This document shows positions 37,944-45,591 of a DNA stretch of 64,000 nucleotides, piece by piece. Below the pieces are notes generated by a model. That model made no database searches. It worked only from the letters and a program-made list of their open reading frames with translations, and was not told where the DNA came from. Source of the DNA: Methylomonas sp. AM2-LC (lineage in GTDB: Bacteria > Pseudomonadota > Gammaproteobacteria > Methylococcales > Methylomonadaceae); the NCBI RefSeq assembly GCF_039904985.1, contig NZ_CP157005.1, positions 868,001-932,000 of the forward strand, given 5' to 3'. The position numbers were made by a program, and so were the translations under genes. How positions within the stretch are numbered: the first letter of the stretch is position 1; the number at the start of each line of letters is the position of its first letter.

Positions 37944-38548
37944 TGAAAACGCGCTATTTCTATGAGGACCATCTTCGAGATCATTATTTTGCCTATGAAC
38001 TTTTAAAGCGAAAATTACGCACTTCCTATGTCAAAGCACAAATTAAATCCATAAGTACTCGTGAGTTACGTTATATTTATCGCTCAATCCATCAAAAAAG
38101 ACCTCAGTCTGGTCAAATCCAGATTGTCACCACCATCCCGATTTGCCGAGAATCTTTTCTTTATTTGGCATTATTTGTATCCATTTTCCAAAGCACCAGC
38201 CTAGCAGATACTCAGTCACAATTGGACGTGTCAGCAATCATTTTTGCGTGGGATACATTCTGCCAAATTTTTCCGGATCATATTCGGGATAAACGGCCAT
38301 TTGGGAAAATTCGTCCAGCTAATTTCAATGAGGCGTGGGTGATCATTCAAAGTTTAAGAAAAGGACTAGTGGAATTGCAATTCTGCACTACATGCCGCCA
38401 TAATTATTTAATTGTGCACAACTGCCAATTCACTTCGGTATGTCAAGTATGTGAGCTGGATAAAGCCAGAAAAGCTTCACTAAACTCTATCTCAACCCTT
38501 TTAAAATACCCAAAAAGAACTATTTCAGGCCTTTTAATTGCCGAGTAA
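37940..38548 (+). CDS. FlhC-like transcriptional activator (pair 2), diverged
   Basis: 202 residues. The N-terminal part (YELLKRKLRTSYVKAQIKSI, STRELRYIYRSIHQKRPQSG) matches the FlhC helix-turn-helix region. The C-terminal zinc site is kept (CTTC and CQVC). The middle differs: the KGLLP..W segment of FlhC is replaced by QIQIVTTIPICRESFLYLALF. It is translationally coupled to the FlhD-like gene. A second complex alongside pair 1, mixed heteromers or antagonism are all possible. The following 245 bp up to 38793 hold no convincing gene. Confidence 0.8.
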   Translation: MMKTRYFYEDHLRDHYFAYELLKRKLRTSYVKAQIKSISTRELRYIYRSIHQKRPQSGQIQIVTTIPICRESFLYLALFVSIFQSTSLADTQSQLDVSAIIFAWDTFCQIFPDHIRDKRPFGKIRPANFNEAWVIIQSLRKGLVELQFCTTCRHNYLIVHNCQFTSVCQVCELDKARKASLNSISTLLKYPKRTISGLLIAE

Positions 38549-38793
38549 AATTCCAGCCAGCGAGACCTAAAGAGTGCGCGCTTGTACTTGACCCTACCTG
38601 CGATGGCGGTATAGCGTATCTGGAAACTGAGCTCGCTGCCGCAACTCTCAAACGGAGCGAAATACATAGTTCGTATCCAACCTAATTTGTATTCGGCTTG
38701 TATTGCTCATCCCTCGAATAGTAAAATCAGCCTGCATTTTACTTACTATGGGTAATCAGAACCCTGAATTCCGGACACATTGAGGGTTTATTT

Positions 38794-39072
38794 ATGACTG
38801 AAACCATTACCGCTTTTGATATTGCCGAACATTTGGAAATCGACGCCGATATTCAAGAGTTTTTACGTGAAACATCGAAAGCCGGCAATTCATCCGATTT
38901 TATCCACGCGCTTAATACCACTGCGCGAGCTAAGGGTATGGCCAAAGTGGCCAAGCAAGCCGGTGTTACACGAGCAAGTTTGAACAAATCTCTAGCAGCA
39001 GCTGGTAACCCTCAGTTCGATACCATCGCTAAGATTGTTAAGGCCCTTAGCTGCAAGCTAGTGGTTTCTTGA
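38794..39072 (+). CDS. HigA-like addiction-module antitoxin, apparently orphan
   Basis: 92 residues resembling the 'probable addiction module antidote' family. The N-terminal TITAFDIAEHL, the region FIHALNTTARAKGMAKVAKQ and a helix-turn-helix AGVTRASLNKSLAAAGNPQFDTIAKIVKAL are all present. These partner a small RelE/ParE-like toxin normally encoded immediately upstream. No toxin-sized frame is found in 38549-38793, so it is an orphan or a repurposed DNA-binding regulator. It ends 12 bp before the likely start of the sigma factor, suggesting cotranscription. Confidence 0.82.
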   Translation: MTETITAFDIAEHLEIDADIQEFLRETSKAGNSSDFIHALNTTARAKGMAKVAKQAGVTRASLNKSLAAAGNPQFDTIAKIVKALSCKLVVS

Positions 39073-39083
39073 TTCCAATGAGT

Positions 39084-39608
39084 ATGATCGCATCTTCGCC
39101 ACCCGATATGGCTTTATACTGGAACGAAGCCTTGGCCAAGGAATTGTTGCATTTTTTGACGGGCCGTATCAGATGCCCTGAGGCCGCCGCTGACCTTACC
39201 CATGAGACCTTTCTTCGGCTAAATCACTTTGTTAAAGAAGCTCCGCCGGATAATGCTCGCGCTTTGGCCTATCGGATTGCCATCAACTTAGCCACTGATT
39301 ACCATCGTAAAATCAAAGTCCGGGAAAATGTCATGGTTGATGTCGATCCGGATCAGTTGGCTGATATGAGTATGAGCTTAGCGCCCGGTCCGGAACAAAT
39401 TGTCATGGACAGGCAGCGCCTCAAACAGTTTCATGATGTCCTGGATGAGCTTCCCGTCAATTGTCGTACGGCTTTTTTGCTGCATAGCATTGACGGATTG
39501 ACTTACGAAGAAATCGCCGTTCACATGGGGATTTCTGACTCCACGGTGTATAAATACTTGACCAAGGCGATTAACCATTGCATTAAACGGCTAGGTAATA
39601 GCTTATGA
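39084..39608 (+). CDS. FecI-like ECF sigma factor 1
   Basis: 174 residues from ATG 39084, which aligns with the start of the paralogue at 43819; the frame is open to 39069. Sigma region 2 spans CPEAAADLTHETFLRL and NARALAYRIAINLATDYHRK. Region 4 is DELPVNCRTAFLLHSIDGLTYEEIAVHMGISDSTVYKYL. It belongs to the iron-starvation type, controlled by a FecR protein and a receptor signal. The order FecI-FecR-receptor follows directly. About 55 bp (from 39105) is nearly identical in DNA to the start of the paralogue at 43819. Confidence 0.92.
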   Translation: MIASSPPDMALYWNEALAKELLHFLTGRIRCPEAAADLTHETFLRLNHFVKEAPPDNARALAYRIAINLATDYHRKIKVRENVMVDVDPDQLADMSMSLAPGPEQIVMDRQRLKQFHDVLDELPVNCRTAFLLHSIDGLTYEEIAVHMGISDSTVYKYLTKAINHCIKRLGNSL

Positions 39609-39696
39609 AGACATCCGCTCTATTTCAGGCGCAGAGTAAGTATTTATTACCCTTACACGTCTTATTTAAAAAACCAATGCGTTTTCTTAGCGTCTA

Positions 39697-40734
39697 ATGT
39701 CCAATTCTACCCAAAATACTCAGTCGGATCCACTCACCGAAATAGCTGTCGACTGGCTGGTAAAACTGCGGGGCGGCAACCTAAGCGAAGAGGACACTCA
39801 TGCTTTTGCGGATTGGATGTCGCAAGACCCGGCTCATTCCGCGGCTTTCGTCAAAGCCGAAGATTTTTTTAACAAAATGACCCTTTATGCTCGACACCCC
39901 CGTCCCGTCGATGTCGAGCCGATACCTCAAGAAAATGCGTCAACTCTGACAAAAATCGCTGCACCTAAACAAGTCGTCAAACCCTGGCTGATCATACCGC
40001 TGGCCTTGGCTGCATCCTGGCTGGTTGCAATTGGCTTGGTATTGCCCGAGCAGTCCAGTCTACTGGATAACCTGATGAGCGACTACCACACCCAGACAGG
40101 TGAAATCCGGGACATCCAGTTGGCCGATGGCAGTCATTTGCTGCTGAACACCAACACGGCGGTTTCGGTAGGCTATCAGTCCTCAAAACGCTTGATTACC
40201 CTCCACCATGGGCAAGTCCGCTTTACCGTGGCTCAGGATATTCAGCGACCTTTTGAAGTCAAAACCGATGCCTTAGTGGTCAGGGCCTTGGGGACTGTGT
40301 TTGACGTCTACCGGAAAGAAGCAGATTCGATCGAGGTAACTGTCCAGGAACATGCGGTCGCCGCCAGAATCCAAAATCCAAGTGTTCTAATCAAGGAAGA
40401 TCCTTCTAGTCAGATCACTATTGAAGCAGGACAGCGATTGACGTACCAAGGCGAGGGGGCATTGCCACAACCAATCCCAGTTAATCCCGCCCTGACCTGT
40501 TCCTGGCAACAACATCGCCTGTTCATCAATAATCGGCCATTAAGCGAATTGGTTGAAGAGCTCAACCGTTACCGGATTGGCCGGATTTATTTAGCCGATA
40601 AGGAACTTGAAAACCTGCCGGTGACCGGCGTATTTCCGTTGGATAATCCCGAGGAAATTCTATCCAGTGTCCACAAGGTGTTGGGCTTGCAGGAAACCCG
40701 GCTAAATCCCTTGTGGGTATGGCTGCATAGGTAA
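39697..40734 (+). CDS. FecR-like anti-sigma regulator 1
   Basis: 345 residues. An N-terminal cytoplasmic DUF4880-type domain (TEIAVDWLVKLRGGNLSEED) leads to one transmembrane helix (WLIIPLALAASWLVAIGLVL, about 95-115). The periplasmic FecR domain (IQLADGSHLLLNTNTAVSV, RPFEVKTDALVVRALGTVFDV) follows. A C-terminal STN-like segment (FINNRPLSELVEELNRY) may bind the receptor's signalling domain. It relays receptor occupancy to the sigma factor 88 bp upstream. Confidence 0.92.
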   Translation: MSNSTQNTQSDPLTEIAVDWLVKLRGGNLSEEDTHAFADWMSQDPAHSAAFVKAEDFFNKMTLYARHPRPVDVEPIPQENASTLTKIAAPKQVVKPWLIIPLALAASWLVAIGLVLPEQSSLLDNLMSDYHTQTGEIRDIQLADGSHLLLNTNTAVSVGYQSSKRLITLHHGQVRFTVAQDIQRPFEVKTDALVVRALGTVFDVYRKEADSIEVTVQEHAVAARIQNPSVLIKEDPSSQITIEAGQRLTYQGEGALPQPIPVNPALTCSWQQHRLFINNRPLSELVEELNRYRIGRIYLADKELENLPVTGVFPLDNPEEILSSVHKVLGLQETRLNPLWVWLHR

Positions 40735-40818
40735 GCAGTTCAGCAAAGACTGACATCGATAAATGAGATAAACGTTTCCGCAGTTTTTTCCAAGCCAGCG
40801 TCATGTCTTCTGCATAAA

Positions 40819-40865
40819 CTCAGCAAAATGAGCCTGAGCTAAAAAATAATTACCTCAGGTAAAAA
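40819..40865 (+). promoter_or_regulatory. Cluster of CTCAGSWAAAA-type motifs upstream of receptor 1
   Basis: CTCAGCAAAA (40819-40828), CCTGAGCTAAAAAA (40833-40846) and CCTCAGGTAAAAA (40853-40865) lie in the 275-bp gap before receptor 1. Similar motifs precede sigma 2 (43698) and receptor 2 (45501). This is a possible ECF promoter or regulator element; the assignment is unproven. Confidence 0.4.
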
Positions 40866-41009
40866 CATATCTTATTGATAGGTTGATATTTTTTTGAAAA
40901 AAAGACAGTTAGCAGCCTGATGTTAAAAAATATTTTCAAATTTGGGTAAGGAATTGAGTGGGGTCGCGCGTGGTAATAAGGTAATTGATCTTATTTCTCA
41001 GGAGAGTAC

Positions 41010-43598
41010 ATGAGCGAGCCACTTCCAATAACCTGCAAAACCGTTAATTCTGTAGCCCTAGCCAACATCCGAAAATTCGCTGTTGCAGAACCGAACCACA
41101 AATACAGGCAGCTTCGCTTACTGACTTTGCTATTCCTGTTCTTAGGCAATACGGCCCTGGCAGACGATAGCGCCCAGCATTACCGGATACCTGCGCAATC
41201 GCTCAATAACGCCTTGATGCAGTTTGCCGCTGATGCCAATCTGAAATTGTTGTTCTCGGACGCCAAAGTATCGGACTTGAATGCCAAACCCCTGGACGGC
41301 ATCCTGACGCCTAAGCAGGCGCTGGAGCAATTACTGCAAGGCAGTGGTTACACCTACCGATTTATTGATGAGCATACCGTGACGCTGGAAAAAGCGCGGA
41401 CACCTCCAGCATCACAGCTTAACAGTTCCGACCCAATCACCTTACCCAAGGTTTCAGTTGTCGGTAATACCATCAACGATGTCAAAGACCCCTACAACGA
41501 AGACTATTTATTACCCAACGCCACCAGCGGCACTAAGACAGACACGCCAATTATGGAAACGCCGCTGAATGTACAAGTGATTTCCAAGCAAGTACTTAAA
41601 GACCAGCAGGTGATCCGGCTTGACCAAGCCTTGAATAACGTTAGTGGTGTTACCACAATTTCAGGTAATGATTCTGGTAACGGTGACGCGTGGTTTTTGC
41701 GGGGGTTTCAAACGAACACCTTGTTCAGGAACGGGTTTCGGATGGACAACTTTAACGGCTTTGCCAATAGCCAACAGTTTGCCAATGTGGAAAGTGTCGA
41801 AGTGCTTAAAGGGCCAGCAGCTATTCTTTATGGGCGGGTCGAGCCAGGCGGCATGGTCAATATTGTTACCAAACAACCCAAAGCTACGCCGTATTATTCA
41901 TTAACCCAGCAATTCGGCTCCTATGACTTATTCCGTACCAGCATTGATGCGACCAGTCCATTAACCAAAGACGACACCTTGTTGTACCGAATGAATGCTT
42001 CCTTCCAAAGCAATAATACCTTTCGCGATCAGATTAAGAATGAGGATGTATTTCTGGCGCCGATTATGAAGTGGAATATTAGTCCCCGTACCCAAGCTAC
42101 GCTAGAGATGGAGTACCAGCATCAGAATACCAATTTCGACTACCAAGTTTTACCATTCGCCAACAACAAGTTGCAGAACTTGCCGCCCAACCGGAACCTG
42201 AATGAGCGTAATCCTTTGGAGATCGAAGAAATATTCGCAGGTTTAAATTGGTCACACCAGTTTAATGATGATTGGGCTATCAAGCACCAGGTCAATTTTA
42301 AAAGGCGCGATCAAAACCTGCCGAAAATTGTAACAGTTGGATTCATAAATCTGGACAACCGACAAGCGGATCGAACTGTTTCCGCGACCCATATTAATAA
42401 CGACACAATTGCGACTATCCTGGATTTAACGGGACATTTTAAAACAGGGTTCCTTGACCATACGCTTTTGTTGGGTGGCGATTATTATCGGGCTGACTTT
42501 TTGCAAAAAAGCTTGGACATGGATTATGGCAATGACCCCGTCACTGTCTCAAGCATCAACATTGACAACCCCATTCATCCAGGACAACCGGATCTCAATC
42601 CGCATATAAGATCCTCCTTTAAGCAAAACGTAGATAATTATGGCTTATACCTGCAAGACCAGATAAAGTTGCCTTATAACGTTCATGTGATGGGGGGCTT
42701 CAGGTATCAATATATTCACCAGGTCACACAATCGGGTGACGCCAATGGGATATTCACAATTGCTGATTACAATCCACCAACTACAGCAGATGCCGTAACG
42801 CCGCGGGTCGGCTTATTATGGCAAGCCCAAAAGTGGCTAACTTTATATAGTAATTATGCGGAAAATTTTGGCGCAAATCCGTTTGGTGTCGCCTTTGGCG
42901 GCCTGGATCCCTCAGGAAATCCTTTACCTGGTAAAGCACTGCCGCCAACCAGCGCCCAACAATGGGAAATTGGCTCCAAGGCCGAATTTTTTGACGGCCG
43001 ATTAAGGGCGACGCTGGCTTATTACGACCTTACCAAACAGAATGTTGCTACGACAGATTACATAGCAGGCCATGAATGCAATGGTGGTGGGCCATTAAGT
43101 TGTACCGTTGCAGTTGGTGCGGTGCGTAGCAAGGGACCGGAACTCGACATCCAGGGTGAAATTTTGCCAGGCTGGAACGTGATTGCGACTTACGCCAATC
43201 AGGATGTCCGCGTCACTAAAAGTAATGACCTCCAAGGCGCTGCTGTCGTCGGCAACCGCCTCCAACTTACGCCCCGGAATATTAGTAGCGTATGGACGAC
43301 TTACGAAGCACAGAACGGTGAGCTTAAAGGGTTAAAAATCGGCGGCGGCGTGAAGTTAATAGATAGCGTGTTAGATGGCCTTAACCAATTTAAATCCCCT
43401 GGCTATGCATTAGTAGGTCTGTTGGCAGGCTATAGTTTTAATGTCGGAAAATCTAAAGTAACCGCGCAATTTAATATCGATAACCTGCTGGACAAATCCT
43501 ACATTTTCAATGCTGTGCCCATATCAGATGCAAACTATAGCGCTGTTACCTTCAGTACGCCGCGTACATTTATGGGATCGATTAATATCCAGTATTAG
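41010..43598 (+). CDS. TonB-dependent receptor 1 with STN signalling domain
   Basis: 862 residues. An export signal ends near LGNTALADD (about residue 52). An STN signalling domain (YRIPAQSLNNALMQFAADANLKLLFSDA...GSGYTYRF, about 57-130) is followed by a TonB-box region, a plug (TPIMETPLNVQVISKQVL...VEVLKGPAAILYGRVEPGGMVNIVTKQP) and a beta-barrel ending MGSINIQY. Architecture is that of ferric-siderophore transducers such as FpvA and FecA. It imports a metal chelate using TonB energy and signals to FecR. A good ribosome site (CAGGAGAG) precedes ATG 41010. The ligand cannot be read from sequence. In methanotrophs, methanobactin receptors share this architecture, so copper-methanobactin is an alternative to iron-siderophore. 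Confidence 0.93.
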   Translation: MSEPLPITCKTVNSVALANIRKFAVAEPNHKYRQLRLLTLLFLFLGNTALADDSAQHYRIPAQSLNNALMQFAADANLKLLFSDAKVSDLNAKPLDGILTPKQALEQLLQGSGYTYRFIDEHTVTLEKARTPPASQLNSSDPITLPKVSVVGNTINDVKDPYNEDYLLPNATSGTKTDTPIMETPLNVQVISKQVLKDQQVIRLDQALNNVSGVTTISGNDSGNGDAWFLRGFQTNTLFRNGFRMDNFNGFANSQQFANVESVEVLKGPAAILYGRVEPGGMVNIVTKQPKATPYYSLTQQFGSYDLFRTSIDATSPLTKDDTLLYRMNASFQSNNTFRDQIKNEDVFLAPIMKWNISPRTQATLEMEYQHQNTNFDYQVLPFANNKLQNLPPNRNLNERNPLEIEEIFAGLNWSHQFNDDWAIKHQVNFKRRDQNLPKIVTVGFINLDNRQADRTVSATHINNDTIATILDLTGHFKTGFLDHTLLLGGDYYRADFLQKSLDMDYGNDPVTVSSINIDNPIHPGQPDLNPHIRSSFKQNVDNYGLYLQDQIKLPYNVHVMGGFRYQYIHQVTQSGDANGIFTIADYNPPTTADAVTPRVGLLWQAQKWLTLYSNYAENFGANPFGVAFGGLDPSGNPLPGKALPPTSAQQWEIGSKAEFFDGRLRATLAYYDLTKQNVATTDYIAGHECNGGGPLSCTVAVGAVRSKGPELDIQGEILPGWNVIATYANQDVRVTKSNDLQGAAVVGNRLQLTPRNISSVWTTYEAQNGELKGLKIGGGVKLIDSVLDGLNQFKSPGYALVGLLAGYSFNVGKSKVTAQFNIDNLLDKSYIFNAVPISDANYSAVTFSTPRTFMGSINIQY

Positions 43599-43603
43599 TC
43601 TCC

Positions 43604-43664
43604 ATTGACCTTTCAACTTTAGGTCAATCTTTCAGGTAGGGCACACACAGTTCGTGCCCTGCCT
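43604..43664 (+). terminator. Two conserved hairpins after receptor 1
   Basis: Hairpin 1 (ATTGACCT/AGGTCAAT, 43604-43611 with 43621-43628) and hairpin 2 (11 bp, 43634-43644 with 43654-43664). The same pair follows receptor 2 with compensating base changes. There is no T-run, so termination would be atypical. Confidence 0.55.
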
Positions 43665-43697
43665 CTCGGAATATCATTAGGTTTCATCAAAACCTTT

Positions 43698-43710
43698 CCT
43701 CAGCTAAAAT
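43698..43710 (+). promoter_or_regulatory. CCTCAGCTAAAAT motif upstream of sigma 2
   Basis: This lies 109 bp before sigma 2 in the 220-bp gap. It is the same motif family as at 40853 and 45501. Confidence 0.35.
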
Positions 43711-43818
43711 CGATGATGATCGGTTTACGTCTGCAACGCCCATCGGGTACCTTTCCAAATTTAGTGATTTATAAGATAATTTCAGGAACACTCGATTTTT
43801 GCACTGACCACATTCACG

Positions 43819-44361
43819 ATGACAGCATCCTCGCCACCTGATATGGCTTTATACTGGAACGAAGCCTTGGCCAAGGAGTTGTTGCATTTTTTGACGGGGC
43901 GCACCAAATGCCCGGAGGCCGCCGCCGACCTGACGCATGAAACCTTCCTGCGTTTCCATCAATTCATCCAAACCACTCCACCTGATAACGCCCGTGCCTT
44001 GGCATTCAGTATCGCCGTCAATTTGGCCACTGATTACCAGCGGAAAATGAAAGTCCGGCAAAAAGTCATGGTGGATGCGGAACTTGACTCCAGCGGCCTT
44101 GCTGATGAACAAGCTACGGCGGACAGCGGGCCGGAGCGGATTGTCATGGCTCGCCAACAGTTGCATCTTGTTTACGCTGCGCTGGAAGAACTCGCCGTTG
44201 ACTGTCGTAACGCCTTCATCATGCACAGCATCGATGGCCTGACACAAGCGCAAATTGCCTCCACTTTAGGCGTTTCCCAGGTCCAAGTCTACCGGCTGCT
44301 GATTAAGGCCATGAGCCATTGTCAGCTCAGGCTGAATGCACACAATGAACCTAAAGTATGA
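43819..44361 (+). CDS. FecI-like ECF sigma factor 2
   Basis: 180 residues, a paralogue of sigma factor 1 (near-identical N-terminus SSPPDMALYWNEALAKELL). Regions 2 (CPEAAADLTHETFLRF, NLATDYQRK) and 4 (LAVDCRNAFIMHSIDGLTQAQIASTLGVSQVQVYRLL) are intact. The recognition-helix part differs from sigma 1 (VSQVQVYRLL against ISDSTVYKYL), so the two may read different promoters. It is followed by its own FecR and receptor. Confidence 0.92.
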   Translation: MTASSPPDMALYWNEALAKELLHFLTGRTKCPEAAADLTHETFLRFHQFIQTTPPDNARALAFSIAVNLATDYQRKMKVRQKVMVDAELDSSGLADEQATADSGPERIVMARQQLHLVYAALEELAVDCRNAFIMHSIDGLTQAQIASTLGVSQVQVYRLLIKAMSHCQLRLNAHNEPKV

Positions 44362-44425
44362 AAAACCACATTAAAGTGAAAACTTTAACCCGGTCAAGCG
44401 TCTTACTTAGTACCGACCACCATTT

Positions 44426-45481
44426 GTGAACACCTTGATGCCTGCCTATAACGCCGAAGACGACTTGCCGCCTTTGCAACAACAAGCCATTGAATGGCTG
44501 ATCAAGCTGCGTACCCACGAGTTGACCGAAGCTGAAACTCGGGAATTTGCCGCGTGGCTTTCCCAGGACCTTAGCCATGCCAGCGCTTTCGGCGATGCCG
44601 AAGACCTTTTCGATGTCATGACCCAAGCCGTGCAATTGAAAACCGCCGAGGCAAAACCCAACCCAAAAATCGAGCAGGAGCCTGCCGGAAGCGCCACCAT
44701 CCCGCTGCTCCCCAAGCGCAGTACTCGCAACTGGATAGCCGTGCCATTGGCATTGGCTGCCTCCTGGTTGTTCGCGATCACTTTGGTGTTACCCGAACAA
44801 GCCAGCCTGTGGGACGATTACCTCAGCGACTACCACACCGGCACCGGTGAACAACGTACCATCCAGCTTGCCGACGGTAGCCAATTGCTTTTGAACACCG
44901 ACACGGCGGTTTCGGTTGATTATCAAGACACTTCTCGGCAAATTATTCTCCACCACGGCCAAGCCCAGTTTACCGTGGCGAAGGATAAAACCCGCCCGTT
45001 TACGGTCAGCGCGGGCGAACTTCAGGTACAGGCTTTGGGTACGGTGTTTGAGGTTTACAGGAAGTCATCCGGCGATATTGATGTCAGCGTTCAGGAACAT
45101 ACAGTTGCAGCCAGCCTGACTGCCGACGGAGATCGCCTAAAAACATCAGCATCGCCGACTTTCATCCAGCAAGACCAGCAATTGCATTACACCCAAAGCA
45201 GCGGCACGCTAAATCCACCGGAAATGATCAATAGCGAACTCAGCGGCGCCTGGCACCAACACCGGGTCATTGTCAAGGATCAACCGTTAGGCGAATTGAT
45301 CGCTGAAATTGAGCGTTACCGTCCAGGCCGTATATTTCTGGGTGGTAACGATCTTAGCAAGCTACGCGTTACTGGCCTGTTTTCTCTGGCTGATCCCGAA
45401 GCATCGTTGGAAAAAGTGCGGACAATACTGGGCTTAAAGGAAACCCGCCTGGGTTCCTGGTGGGTAGTCTTACACCGTTAA
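44426..45481 (+). CDS. FecR-like anti-sigma regulator 2
   Basis: 351 residues from GTG 44426; ATG 44438 is the alternative, and neither has a clear ribosome site. Layout is that of FecR 1: DUF4880-type start (QQQAIEWLIKLRTHELTEAE), transmembrane helix (about 100-120, VPLALAASWLFAITLVLP), FecR domain (IQLADGSQLLLNTDTAVSV) and an STN-like end (VKDQPLGELIAEIERYRPGRI). It pairs with sigma 2 and receptor 2. Confidence 0.92.
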   Translation: MNTLMPAYNAEDDLPPLQQQAIEWLIKLRTHELTEAETREFAAWLSQDLSHASAFGDAEDLFDVMTQAVQLKTAEAKPNPKIEQEPAGSATIPLLPKRSTRNWIAVPLALAASWLFAITLVLPEQASLWDDYLSDYHTGTGEQRTIQLADGSQLLLNTDTAVSVDYQDTSRQIILHHGQAQFTVAKDKTRPFTVSAGELQVQALGTVFEVYRKSSGDIDVSVQEHTVAASLTADGDRLKTSASPTFIQQDQQLHYTQSSGTLNPPEMINSELSGAWHQHRVIVKDQPLGELIAEIERYRPGRIFLGGNDLSKLRVTGLFSLADPEASLEKVRTILGLKETRLGSWWVVLHR

Positions 45482-45500
45482 AAAATAAAACTATCAGAAT

Positions 45501-45514
45501 CCTCAGCAAAAAAA
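45501..45514 (+). promoter_or_regulatory. CCTCAGCAAAAAAA motif upstream of receptor 2
   Basis: This lies 78 bp before receptor 2. The following ACGTATCCT resembles the ACATATCTT after the 40853 copy, strengthening the match. Confidence 0.4.
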
Positions 45515-45591
45515 CGTATCCTCTGTATAAAATCACAGCCTCATTCGTCTTTGTTAGTTAATGGTGACATTAACGTTAACGAGGAGAACAC

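Noticed and set aside
35766..38548. FlhDC-like genes as flagellar master regulators
   Set aside because: No flagellar gene is nearby; they sit in a conjugative element where such pairs control transfer.
38443..38667. 74-codon minus-strand ORF
   Set aside because: It overlaps the end of the FlhC-like gene by over 100 bp and has no recognisable domain; likely chance.
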